Position numbers and translations under genes: made by a program
Assembly (NCBI GenBank): GCA_963841815.1
Contig: CAWJEE010000027.1
Span: forward strand, 62,001-126,000
Reading direction: 5' to 3'
Source: JAOUJD01 sp963841815
Lineage (GTDB): Bacteria; Pseudomonadota; Gammaproteobacteria; Burkholderiales; Burkholderiaceae_F
DNA length: 64,000 nt
Shown: positions 56,777 to 64,000 of the stretch, piece by piece
Position numbering within the stretch: position 1 is the first letter of the stretch
How the letters are laid out: each line of letters starts with the position of its first letter
Notes under the pieces: generated by a model
Seen by the model: the letters and a program-made list of their open reading frames with translations, nothing else
The model's database searches: none
Told to the model about the DNA's origin: nothing

Positions 56777-58095
56777 GGTCGATCCCGATTCAACCACGCC
56801 CCGGGCCGACCGGCGGGCTCGATGCGCGGTCGGTGCCGCGCGCCCGTCCGTCGACGCGGCACCTGCTGCTGGCGCCGCACCGGCTCGGCTTCTTCGCCGG
56901 CACGCTGATGCTGCTGCTGTCGGCGTTCGCATGGACCGGCCTGCTCCTCGCGCCTCTCGCGGGCGTGACGATCACGACGGCGATGCCGCCCACCCTCCTG
57001 CACGGGATGCTGCTCGCAGGCGGATTCATGCCGCTCTTCATGGCGGGCTTCATGTTCACGGCCGGGCCGCGCTGGCTCGACGTCGCGCCGCCGGCGGCGG
57101 CGTCCCTGCGCTGGCCGGTGCGATTGCACTGCACGGGCGTCGTGCTGATCATCGTCGGCACCGAGGTCGGCCACGCGGTGGCTGCATTCGGAGCCCTGCT
57201 GCTCGCCATGGCGTGGACCGCGGTCGGCGTCGGCTTCGCCGGCCTGATCCGAACCAGCGGCGCGCGCGACAAGCTGCACGCGAAGTGCGTGATGGCCTTC
57301 TGGATCGTCGGCATCGGCTGCGCGATGCTGTTCGCGGCCGGCCTCGCGATCCGGCACATGGGCGCGGTCGCCGCGGCCGTGTGGCTGATGGTGTTCGGTT
57401 TCGTCACGCCGGTCTACGCGACGGTCGCCCACCGCGTGCTGCCCTTCTTCACGTCGAACGCGGTCACGCGCTTCGCGCCGTGGAAGCCCAACTGGGCGCT
57501 CGGCCTGCTGCTGTCGGCGGTCCTGGCCTTCGGTGCGCTGCAGGTCGCCGCGCGCCTCGACCTGCTGGCAGCGGGCAGCATGGCCAGGCTCTCGCTTTGG
57601 ATCGTCGGCCCGGCGGCGCTCGCGCTCGCCGCGCTGGCGTTGCGCTGGGGCCTGGTGCAGAGCCTGCGCGGCCGGTCGCTGCGGCTGCTCGCGATGCTGC
57701 ACCTCGGCTTCGTGTGGTCCGTGCTGGCGCTGCTGCTCGCCGCGGCCGACGGCGCGCTGTGGCTGCTCGGGGCGACCGAGCCGTCCCTCCGGCTGGGATA
57801 CGCGCCGCTGCACGCGCTGTCGATGGGCTTCCTCGGCAGCCTGCTGTACGCGATGGCCACAAGAGTGATCTGCGGGCACGGCGGCATCGCCCTGGTCGCC
57901 GACGACTTCGTCTGGGCGCTGTTCTGGGTGCTGCAAGCCGCGACGGTGCTGCGGCTCGGCGCCGCCGTGTGGCCGGCTCGCGCGTCGATCCTGTCGGCGG
58001 CTTCCGCTCTCGCCTGGACCGGCGTGTGGGTCGCGTGGACCGCGCGCCATCTGCCGGTGCTGCTGCGGCCGCGTCGCGACGGTCGCCCGGGCTGA
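56773..58095 (+). CDS. nnrS: NnrS family haem/copper membrane protein
   Basis: Twelve-helix protein, 440 residues, intact. The family is linked to NO regulons and protects against nitrosative stress. Conserved parts: LLAPHRLGFFAGTLMLLLSA, LLHGMLLAGGFMPLFMAGFM, VMVFGFVTPVYATVAHRVLP-like LMVFGFVTPVYATVAHRVLP, YAPLHALSMGFLGSLLYAMA then TRVICGHGG. Conserved histidines likely bind haem or copper. It follows nar genes, fitting a role against NO made during nitrate respiration. Confidence 0.93.
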   Translation: MRSIPIQPRPGPTGGLDARSVPRARPSTRHLLLAPHRLGFFAGTLMLLLSAFAWTGLLLAPLAGVTITTAMPPTLLHGMLLAGGFMPLFMAGFMFTAGPRWLDVAPPAAASLRWPVRLHCTGVVLIIVGTEVGHAVAAFGALLLAMAWTAVGVGFAGLIRTSGARDKLHAKCVMAFWIVGIGCAMLFAAGLAIRHMGAVAAAVWLMVFGFVTPVYATVAHRVLPFFTSNAVTRFAPWKPNWALGLLLSAVLAFGALQVAARLDLLAAGSMARLSLWIVGPAALALAALALRWGLVQSLRGRSLRLLAMLHLGFVWSVLALLLAAADGALWLLGATEPSLRLGYAPLHALSMGFLGSLLYAMATRVICGHGGIALVADDFVWALFWVLQAATVLRLGAAVWPARASILSAASALAWTGVWVAWTARHLPVLLRPRRDGRPG

Positions 58096-58116
58096 TCCGG
58101 CGGCCGCCCCCTGTCC

Positions 58117-58507
58117 GTGTACGCGGCCCTGAAACTGGTCCACGTGACGGCCGTCGCGCTGTCGGGCGCAGGATTCGCGGCGCGCTATGTGCGCGTCCGT
58201 CACAGGACGGCCGCCGGCCCGCGGCTGGCTCGCGGCCGCGCCGCACGTCGTCGACTCGGTGCTGCTGGCGAGCGCCCTCGGCCTCGCGTGGGTCGGCGGC
58301 TTCCGTCCGCTCGAAGTTCCTTGGCTTGAAGCAAAGCTGGTCGGCCTCGCGCTCTATATCGTGGCCGGCACCATCGCCCTGAAGCGCGGCCGGACCGCCG
58401 GCGTGCGGGCCACGGCCTTCGCGATGGCGCTGCTCGCCTACGCCTGGATCGTCTCGGTGGCGCTGACGAAGCACCCGCTCGGATGGCTGGCTGAAGGAAT
58501 GGCATGA
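58117..58507 (+). CDS. SirB2 family membrane protein, one frame break
   Basis: About 129 residues with four helices. SirB2 hallmarks: YAALKLVHVTAVALSGAGFA at the start, APHVVDSVLLASALGLAW and WLEAKLVGLALYIVAGTIAL then KRGRT. One extra base near 58202 breaks the frame. GTG start at 58117. Function unknown; often beside respiratory genes. Its end overlaps the hemerythrin start by four bases. Confidence 0.85.
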
Positions 58508-59091
58508 CAGGCACGATCGATTTCCGCACGCCGGGCGCCGGCTTCGACCAGCCGATCGAAATGTGGCTGGCGTGCCACCAGCGCGTGCAGCGCTTCGCGG
58601 CGCTGCTGGGCCGACTCGCCGAGCACCTCGGCACCCACGGCGCCGACGAGGACGCGCAGGTGACCGCGACCTCGATCCGCCGTTACTTCAACGAGGCCGC
58701 GCCGCGCCACCACGAGGACGAGGAAGTCGACATGTTCCCGCGCCTGCGCGAGCGTCTCGACGGCGGGCGCGACCGGACGGTGCTCGACGTGCTCGACCAG
58801 GTGGAGGCCGACCACCTCGAAATGGCCGGCCTCTGGAAGCGCCTCGACGCGCTGCTCGCCGAGATCGCGCGCGGGAAGGCCGTCACGCTCGAGCAGCCGC
58901 TGATCGACCGCTTCGCCACGATGTACCGGCACCACATCGACGCCGAGGAGCGCGTCCTGCTGCCCGCGCTGAAGAAGGCACTCGGCAAGAGCGACTGGCA
59001 GGCCGTCGGACGCGCGATGGCCGAACGGCGCGGGCTCGAGTGGGACGAGGCCGCGAAGCCCGCTGCGCCGAAGAGTCGCCGTCCCGGTTAG
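58504..59091 (+). CDS. Hemerythrin HHE-domain protein
   Basis: 195-residue four-helix-bundle protein with diiron ligands in the pattern IEMWLACHQRVQRF, RHHEDEEVDMFPRL, EADHLEMAGLW and MYRHHIDAEERVLLPAL. Cytosolic; likely binds O2 or NO or repairs iron-sulfur clusters (YtfE-like). It ends the nar-nnrS-sirB2 series and is coupled to sirB2, which supports a role in nitrosative stress. Confidence 0.92.
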   Translation: MTGTIDFRTPGAGFDQPIEMWLACHQRVQRFAALLGRLAEHLGTHGADEDAQVTATSIRRYFNEAAPRHHEDEEVDMFPRLRERLDGGRDRTVLDVLDQVEADHLEMAGLWKRLDALLAEIARGKAVTLEQPLIDRFATMYRHHIDAEERVLLPALKKALGKSDWQAVGRAMAERRGLEWDEAAKPAAPKSRRPG

Positions 59092-59092
59092 G

Positions 59093-59230
59093 TCACGGCT
59101 GCCGAGCGTTGATGACGGCCTCGATGCGGTGGCCGTCGGCATCGACAAAGAACGCCGCGGCGCGCCGCAGGCCGGGAACCGCGAGCGAGAAGTGATGCGG
59201 ACCGGTCGGCGCGCCGACCTCGTGTCCTTG
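59093..59230 (-). pseudogene. C-terminal remnant of a VOC/glyoxalase-like protein
   Basis: A short frame on the minus strand reads GHEVGAPTGPHHFSLAVPGL then RRAAAFFVDADGHRIEAVIN and stops at 59093. FVDADGHRIEAV is the conserved C-terminal end of VOC-family proteins. No start codon or N-terminal half is present; the preceding bases belong to the DUF853 stop region. Probably a deletion remnant. Confidence 0.5.
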
Positions 59231-59234
59231 GGTC

Positions 59235-60765
59235 CTAGCGTCGCCGCTTGGCGCCACCTAGCAGCGAGCCCAGCATGCCGCGCGTGATCTCGCGCGCGAG
59301 CGACGAGCCGACCGAGCGCGCGGCGCTCTTCGCCAGCGCGTCGACCATGCCCTCACGGCGCCCGCCGCGGGGACCGGTCGATCCGAACAGGATGTCGCCC
59401 AGGCCGCCCATGATTCCTCCACCCGCCGACTCGGTCGGCGCTGCGGCTCCACCCTGCGCAGCCGGGCCCTCGCCCAGCGTCTGTCCGCCGCCGGCGCGCT
59501 GCTTCAGTTTCTCGAACGCGGACTCGCGATCGACGGTCTTCTCGTAGGTGCCCGCGACGACGGATTCCGCGATGAGCCGCCGGCGGTCGTCCGGCGTGAT
59601 CGGCCCCAGCTGCGAGCCCGGCGCGAAAATCCAGGCGCGCTCGGTGATGCCCGGCGTGCCCTTCGCGTCGAGCAGCGACACCAGCGCCTCGCCGACCCCG
59701 AGTTCGAGGATCGCCTTCTCCGCGTCGAGCTTCGGATTGGCGCGCATCGTCTCGGCGACCGACTTCACCGCCTTCTGGTCGCGCGGCGTGAACGCGCGCA
59801 ACGCGTGCTGCACGCGGTTGCCGAGCTGGCCCAGCACCTTCTCCGGGATGTCGAGCGGGTTCTGCGTGACGAAGAAGACGCCGACGCCCTTGGAGCGGAT
59901 CAGCCGCACCACCTGCTCGACCTTCTCGACCAGCGCCGGCCGGCGCGTCGTTGAAGAGCAGGTGCGCCTCGTCGAAGAAGAACACGAGCTTGGGCTTGTC
60001 GCGGTCGCCGACCTCCGGCAGGTTCTCGAACAGCTCCGACAGCAGCCACAGCAGGAAGCTCGCGTACAGCCGCGGGTTGTTCATCAGCTTGTCGGCGGCG
60101 AGGATGTTCACGACGCCGTGGCCGTCCGAGGTCTGCATCAGGTCCTGGATGTCGAGCATCGGCTCGCCGAAGAACCGCTCGCCGCCCTGCTCCTCGATCT
60201 GCAGCAGGCCGCGCTGGATCGCGCCGACCGACGCCGTCGACACGTTGCCGTACTGCGTCTTGAACTGCGCGGCGTTGTCGCCGACGAACTGGAGGACCGC
60301 GCGCAGGTCCTTGAGGTCGAGCAGCAGCAGGCCGTTGTCGTCCGCCACCTTGAAGATCAGGGACAGCACGCCTTCCTGCGTCTCGTTGAGGTTCAGCAGG
60401 CGCGACAGCAGCAGCGGTCCCATGTCGGACACCGTCGCGCGCACCGGATGACCCTGCTCGCCCCAGACGTCCCACAGCGTGACCGGGCACGCTCCCCACT
60501 TCGGCTCCGGCAGGCTGTGCTCCTCGAACCGCTTCTTCATCTTGTCGGTGAGCTGGCCCGCCTTGGCGATGCCGGTGAGGTCGCCCTTGACGTCCGCCAT
60601 GAACACCGGCACTCCGATGCGCGAGAAGCTCTCGGCGAGCTTCTGCAGCGTCACGGTCTTGCCGGTGCCCGTCGCCCCGGTGATGCAGCCGTGGCGATTG
60701 GCAAGGGCGGGAAGCAGCGCGAGATCGGTGTCGCCGGACTTGGCGATGATCAGGGGTTCGGCCAT
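59235..60765 (-). CDS. HerA-like ATPase, DUF853 (YjgR) family, one frame break
   Basis: About 510-residue ATPase. Walker A is CITGATGTGKTVTLQKLAES, Walker B is LVFFFDEAHLLFNDAP. Further conserved parts: FMADVKGDLTGIAKAGQL, GVFFVTQNPLDIPEKVLGQL and RAFTPRDQKAVKSVAETMR. The C-terminus is Gly/Arg-rich. One extra base near 59940 splits it (frame resumes at LVEKVEQVVRLIRSKG). Role unknown; HerA-type proteins translocate DNA. Confidence 0.92.
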
Positions 60766-60869
60766 GGGGAGACTCGCTTGGATGGCGGTGCGATGGAAGG
60801 GAGCGACGGTGCCGAATGATAGACTCGCGGCCCCTCCGTGAACCTCACGCCCCGAGCGGGAGCAGCACC

Positions 60870-61595
60870 ATGGCCGGTCACTCCAAGTGGGCCAACATCC
60901 AGCATCGCAAGAACCGCCAGGACGTCAAGCGCAGTTCGCTCTGGACCAAGATCATCCGTGAAGTGACGGTCGCCGCTCGCGACGGCGGACCCGACCCTGC
61001 CATGAATCCGAGGCTGCGGCTCGCGCTCGACAAGGCGCGGCTCGGCAACGTGCCGAAGGACCGGCTCACCAACGCCATCCAGCGCGGCGCCGGCAGGCTC
61101 GAAGGCGCGTCGTACGAGGAGATCCGCTACGAGGGCTACGGCATCGGCGGCGCGGCGGTGATGATCGACTGCATGACCGACAACCGGACGCGCACCGTCG
61201 CGGAAGTGCGCCACGCGCTCGCCAAGAACGGCGGCAACCTCGGCACCGACGGCTCGGTCGCGTTCAACTTCAAGCACTGCGGGCAGTTCCTGTTCGCGCC
61301 CGGCACATCCGAAGAGAAGGTGATCGACGCCGCGCTCGACGCCGGCGCCGAGGACGTGATCGCCGACGACGACGGCACGGTCGAGGTGACCTGCGCCCCG
61401 AACGACTTCGAAGCGGTGCGCGAGGCGTTCGACAAGGCGGGGCTGAAGCCGGAGGTCGCCGAAGTCACGATGAAGGCGCTCTCCGAGACGGTGCTCACCG
61501 GCGACGACGCGCAGAAGATGCAGAAGCTCCTCGACACGCTCGAGGACCTCGACGACGTCCAGCAGGTCTACACGACCGCGGCGATCGAGGAATAG
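60870..61595 (+). CDS. yebC: YebC/PmpR-family regulatory protein (TACO1-like)
   Basis: 241 residues, intact, starting MAGHSKWANIQHRKNRQDVK. Other conserved parts: NVPKDRLTNAIQRGAG, YEGYGIGGAAVMIDCMTDNR and GNLGTDGSVAFNFKHCGQF. Known as a transcriptional regulator or, more recently, a factor relieving ribosome stalling. It lies eight bases before purD. ATG 60870 was chosen from the universally conserved start; AATGATAGACT about 50 bp upstream may carry the -10 box. Confidence 0.96.
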   Translation: MAGHSKWANIQHRKNRQDVKRSSLWTKIIREVTVAARDGGPDPAMNPRLRLALDKARLGNVPKDRLTNAIQRGAGRLEGASYEEIRYEGYGIGGAAVMIDCMTDNRTRTVAEVRHALAKNGGNLGTDGSVAFNFKHCGQFLFAPGTSEEKVIDAALDAGAEDVIADDDGTVEVTCAPNDFEAVREAFDKAGLKPEVAEVTMKALSETVLTGDDAQKMQKLLDTLEDLDDVQQVYTTAAIEE

Positions 61596-61603
61596 GAGCT
61601 CCG

Positions 61604-62878
61604 ATGAAAGTCCTCGTGGTCGGTGGCGGCGGCCGGGAACACGCGCTCGCGTGGCGGCTCGCGGAGTCTCCGCGCGTGCAGACCGTGTACGTGGCGCCGG
61701 GCAACGGCGGCACCGCGCGCGACAAGCGCCTGCGCAACGTTCCGTACGCGAGCAACGAGGCGCTGGTCGCGTTCGCGCGCAGCGAAGGCGTGGCCTTCAC
61801 CGTCGTCGGGCCCGAGGCGCCGCTCGCGTCGGGCGTCGTCGACGTCTTCCGCGCGGCCGGCCTGCGGATCTTCGGCCCCACGAAGGCCGCGGCGCAGCTC
61901 GAAAGCTCCAAGGACTTCGCCAAGGCGTTCATGCAGCGGCACGGGATCCCGACCGCGCAGTACCGGACGTTCACCGACGCCACGGCCGCGCGCGCCTACG
62001 TGGCCGAACGCGGAGCGCCGATCGTGATCAAGGCCGACGGCCTCGCGGCGGGCAAGGGCGTGGTCGTGGCGCAGACGGTCGACGAGGCGCTCGCCGCGAT
62101 CGACATGATGCTGCTCGACAACCGGCTCGGCGCCAGCGGCGCGCGCGTGGTCGTCGAGGACTTCCTGGAAGGCGAGGAAGCCAGCTTCATCGTGATGTGC
62201 GACGGCCGGAACGCGCTCGCGCTCGCCACCAGCCAGGACCACAAGCGGCTGCTCGACGACGACCGCGGACCGAACACGGGCGGCATGGGCGCCTACTCGC
62301 CGGCTCCGGTCGTCACGCCGACGCTGCACGCGAAGGTGATGCGCGAGATCATCCTGCCGACGATCAACGGCATGGCGGCCGACGGCATCCAGTACACGGG
62401 CTTCCTGTACGCGGGCCTGATGATCGGTCCCGGCGGCGACGTGAAGACCCTCGAGTTCAACTGCCGCATGGGCGATCCGGAGACGCAGCCCATCATGATG
62501 CGGCTGAAGAGCGACTTCACGCAGTTGCTGGAAGCGGCCACCGACGGCCGCCTCGATCGCGTCGAGGCCGAGTGGGATCGCCGCACTGCGCTCGGCGTCG
62601 TCGTCGCCGCGCACGGCTACCCCGACGCACCGCGCAAGGGCGACGTCATCGCCCGCCTGCCGACGGACACCGGCGACTGCGTGACGTTTCATGCCGGCAC
62701 GGCGCTCGAGGACGGAAGACTCGTCGTCACCGGCGGGCGCGTGCTCTGCGTCACCGCGCTGGGCGACACGGTGCGGGCCGCCCAGAAACTGGCCTACCAG
62801 GCGGTGGACCAGGTGGCGTTCGACGGCGCGCAGTTCCGCCGCGACATCGGCCACCGCGCCCTGAAGAAGCCCGCCTGA
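61604..62878 (+). CDS. purD: Phosphoribosylamine-glycine ligase
   Basis: Second committed step of purine synthesis: joins glycine to 5-phosphoribosylamine using ATP. 424 residues, typical. Seen here: MKVLVVGGGGREHALAWRLA, TVVGPEAPLASGVVDVFRA, the ATP-grasp segment IVIKADGLAAGKGVVVAQTV, LATSQDHKRLLDDDRGPNTG then GMGAYSPAP, and FLYAGLMIGPGGDVKTLEFN. Follows yebC closely, so cotranscribed. Confidence 0.97.
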   Translation: MKVLVVGGGGREHALAWRLAESPRVQTVYVAPGNGGTARDKRLRNVPYASNEALVAFARSEGVAFTVVGPEAPLASGVVDVFRAAGLRIFGPTKAAAQLESSKDFAKAFMQRHGIPTAQYRTFTDATAARAYVAERGAPIVIKADGLAAGKGVVVAQTVDEALAAIDMMLLDNRLGASGARVVVEDFLEGEEASFIVMCDGRNALALATSQDHKRLLDDDRGPNTGGMGAYSPAPVVTPTLHAKVMREIILPTINGMAADGIQYTGFLYAGLMIGPGGDVKTLEFNCRMGDPETQPIMMRLKSDFTQLLEAATDGRLDRVEAEWDRRTALGVVVAAHGYPDAPRKGDVIARLPTDTGDCVTFHAGTALEDGRLVVTGGRVLCVTALGDTVRAAQKLAYQAVDQVAFDGAQFRRDIGHRALKKPA

Positions 62879-62999
62879 GCGCGGCGCCGCGCGAGCCTCC
62901 GGTCCACGCGCCGCGGCGCGCGGCACGGCGAACCGCCGGCGAGCTGCGCGTCTGGAGCACAATGCGGCCCTTTGTCAGTCGTCGATCCCGGGAACGGCA

Positions 63000-64000
63000 A
63001 TGGAGCCCCCTTACACCGTAGAACAGCACGTCGCCCTGAAGCGCGTCACGTCCGTGGCACCGTCCCCGGACGGCACATGGCTCGCGGTCGCCGTGCAGCG
63101 CCTCGACCGCGAGGCAACGAAGTACGTCTCCGACCTCTGGAAGGTGCCGACCGACGGCAGCGCCCCGCTGCAACTGACGCGCGGTGAAAGCAAGGACGCG
63201 TCGCCGTGCTTCCGCCGCGACGGCGCACTGGCGTTCCTGTCGAACCGCCAGCCGAACGAGATCAAGCCCGACGAGGATGCCGAGAAGCGGATGCAGGTGT
63301 GGCTGCTGCCGGCCGCTGGCGGCGAGCCGCAGCAACTGACCGACGAGCCGCTCGGCGTCGACGCCTTCCGCTTCGCGCGCGATGCCGACCGCCTCGTGCT
63401 GCTCGCGCCCGTGCTGACCGGCGTCGAGCACGCGAAGCAGCGCGAGGTCGAGGCCGAGCGCCGCAAGAAGGGCAGCAGCGCGCGCAAGTACACCACGCAG
63501 CCGGTGCGCCACTGGGACCACTGGCTGCACGAGGGCGAAGAGCGGCCGAACACGCATGTCATCGCCTGCCAGGGCGACGGCACCGATCGCCGCGACCTGA
63601 CGCCGCAGGCGCGTCGCGAGCTGTCGATCGAGCCCGAGTTCGACCTGTCGCGCGACGGCAGGCAGGTCGCGGTCACGTGGCAGACGACCGGCAGGGACCG
63701 CGAACTCGACACCGCGATCCTCCTGATCGACGTCGCGAGCGGCGCATCGCGCCTGCTCGGCGCCGGCGAGAACAGCAACACCGAGTCGCCGCGCTTCGCG
63801 CCCGACGGCCGCACGCTCGCCACCGTGCGGATGACGCGCTCGCCGCAGCGCGCCGCGCGACCGACCCTGTCGCTGATCGACACCGCGACCGGCGCCATCC
63901 GCACCGTCGCGACCGGGTTCGACGCCTGGCCGCACATCGGCGACTGGAGCGCCGACGGCAAGCGCCTCTACGTCACGGCCGACCTCGCCGGCCACGTCCC
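63000..64000 (+). CDS. S9 family prolyl oligopeptidase-like peptidase, 5' part only
   Basis: The frame from ATG 63000 stays open to the right edge (333 codons). The visible part is a TolB/WD-like beta-propeller: VTSVAPSPDGTWLAVAVQRL, DASPCFRRDGALAFLSNRQP, EPEFDLSRDGRQVAVTWQTT and NTESPRFAPDGRTLATVRMT. This is the N-terminal domain of S9 peptidases (acylaminoacyl- or dipeptidyl-peptidase type). The catalytic hydrolase domain would lie beyond the window, so its presence is an inference. No signal peptide is seen, suggesting a cytosolic enzyme. Confidence 0.85.
   Translation, partial: MEPPYTVEQHVALKRVTSVAPSPDGTWLAVAVQRLDREATKYVSDLWKVPTDGSAPLQLTRGESKDASPCFRRDGALAFLSNRQPNEIKPDEDAEKRMQVWLLPAAGGEPQQLTDEPLGVDAFRFARDADRLVLLAPVLTGVEHAKQREVEAERRKKGSSARKYTTQPVRHWDHWLHEGEERPNTHVIACQGDGTDRRDLTPQARRELSIEPEFDLSRDGRQVAVTWQTTGRDRELDTAILLIDVASGASRLLGAGENSNTESPRFAPDGRTLATVRMTRSPQRAARPTLSLIDTATGAIRTVATGFDAWPHIGDWSADGKRLYVTADLAGHV

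Noticed and set aside
1..64000. Programmed frameshifting as an explanation for the many broken genes
   Set aside because: The breaks have no shared slippery site or stem-loop, hit unrelated genes, and are nearly all single extra bases, which fits sequencing error better.

Overview
The window is very GC-rich and looks like a betaproteobacterial chromosome, most likely Burkholderiales. Supporting context: the order argH / LytS-type kinase / LytTR regulator / hemC-hemD-hemX-hemY, linked yebC-purD, a narXL / narK1-narK2-narGHJI respiratory cluster, and small intergenic hairpins of a kind I associate with that order. I see no tRNA, rRNA, CRISPR array, transposase or prophage gene. Layout: (1) 1-6.0 kb, minus strand: haem biosynthesis genes hemC, hemD, hemX and hemY behind an AlgR/AlgZ-like two-component pair. 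(2) 6.0-12.7 kb: argH, a TakP/DctP-DctQ-DctM TRAP transporter and pmbA/tldE. (3) 12.8-22.4 kb: housekeeping and regulatory genes (yjgA, mog, an esterase, doxX, pirin with a divergent LysR regulator, a large PAS-GGDEF protein, gluQRS, an M20 dipeptidase). (4) 22.5-27.0 kb: a three-gene membrane electron-transfer module (an 11-haem cytochrome c, a b-type membrane cytochrome and a NapC/NirT-type 8-haem cytochrome) with a divergent secreted GlcG/HbpS-like protein and an FNR-like box between them. (5) 27-43 kb: EamA exporters, pepN, fbp, a quinone oxidoreductase, a Gdx/SugE-type exporter, a TAP-like hydrolase, a NatAB-type ABC exporter, a Ser/Thr kinase with PEGA domain beside a TssQ-like lipoprotein, and a Lon-like AAA ATPase. 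(6) 43-59 kb: narL-narX, then divergently narK1-narK2-narG-narH-narJ-narI-PpiC, a truncated beta-carbonic anhydrase, nnrS, sirB2 and a hemerythrin gene. (7) 59-64 kb: a VOC remnant, a HerA/DUF853 ATPase, yebC, purD and the 5' part of an S9 peptidase. How the genes fit together: nitrate is sensed by NarX and NarL, imported by two NarK proteins and reduced at the membrane by NarGHI with the chaperone NarJ. NnrS and the hemerythrin plausibly deal with the nitric oxide and oxygen stress that comes with it. The haem operon could supply cofactor to NarI and to the roughly 20-haem cytochrome module, which looks like a quinone-linked respiratory branch. The non-coding DNA holds the least explained material: two diverged copies of a roughly 520-bp giant foldback repeat (32.4 and 42.5 kb), a third unrelated foldback (3.8 kb) and three 26-bp tandem repeats. 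A technical point affects most reading of the window: about 35 breaks in reading frame occur in otherwise conserved genes, and nearly every one I resolved is a single extra base. This looks like insertion-type sequencing error rather than decay, so the frameshifted genes below are annotated as CDS.
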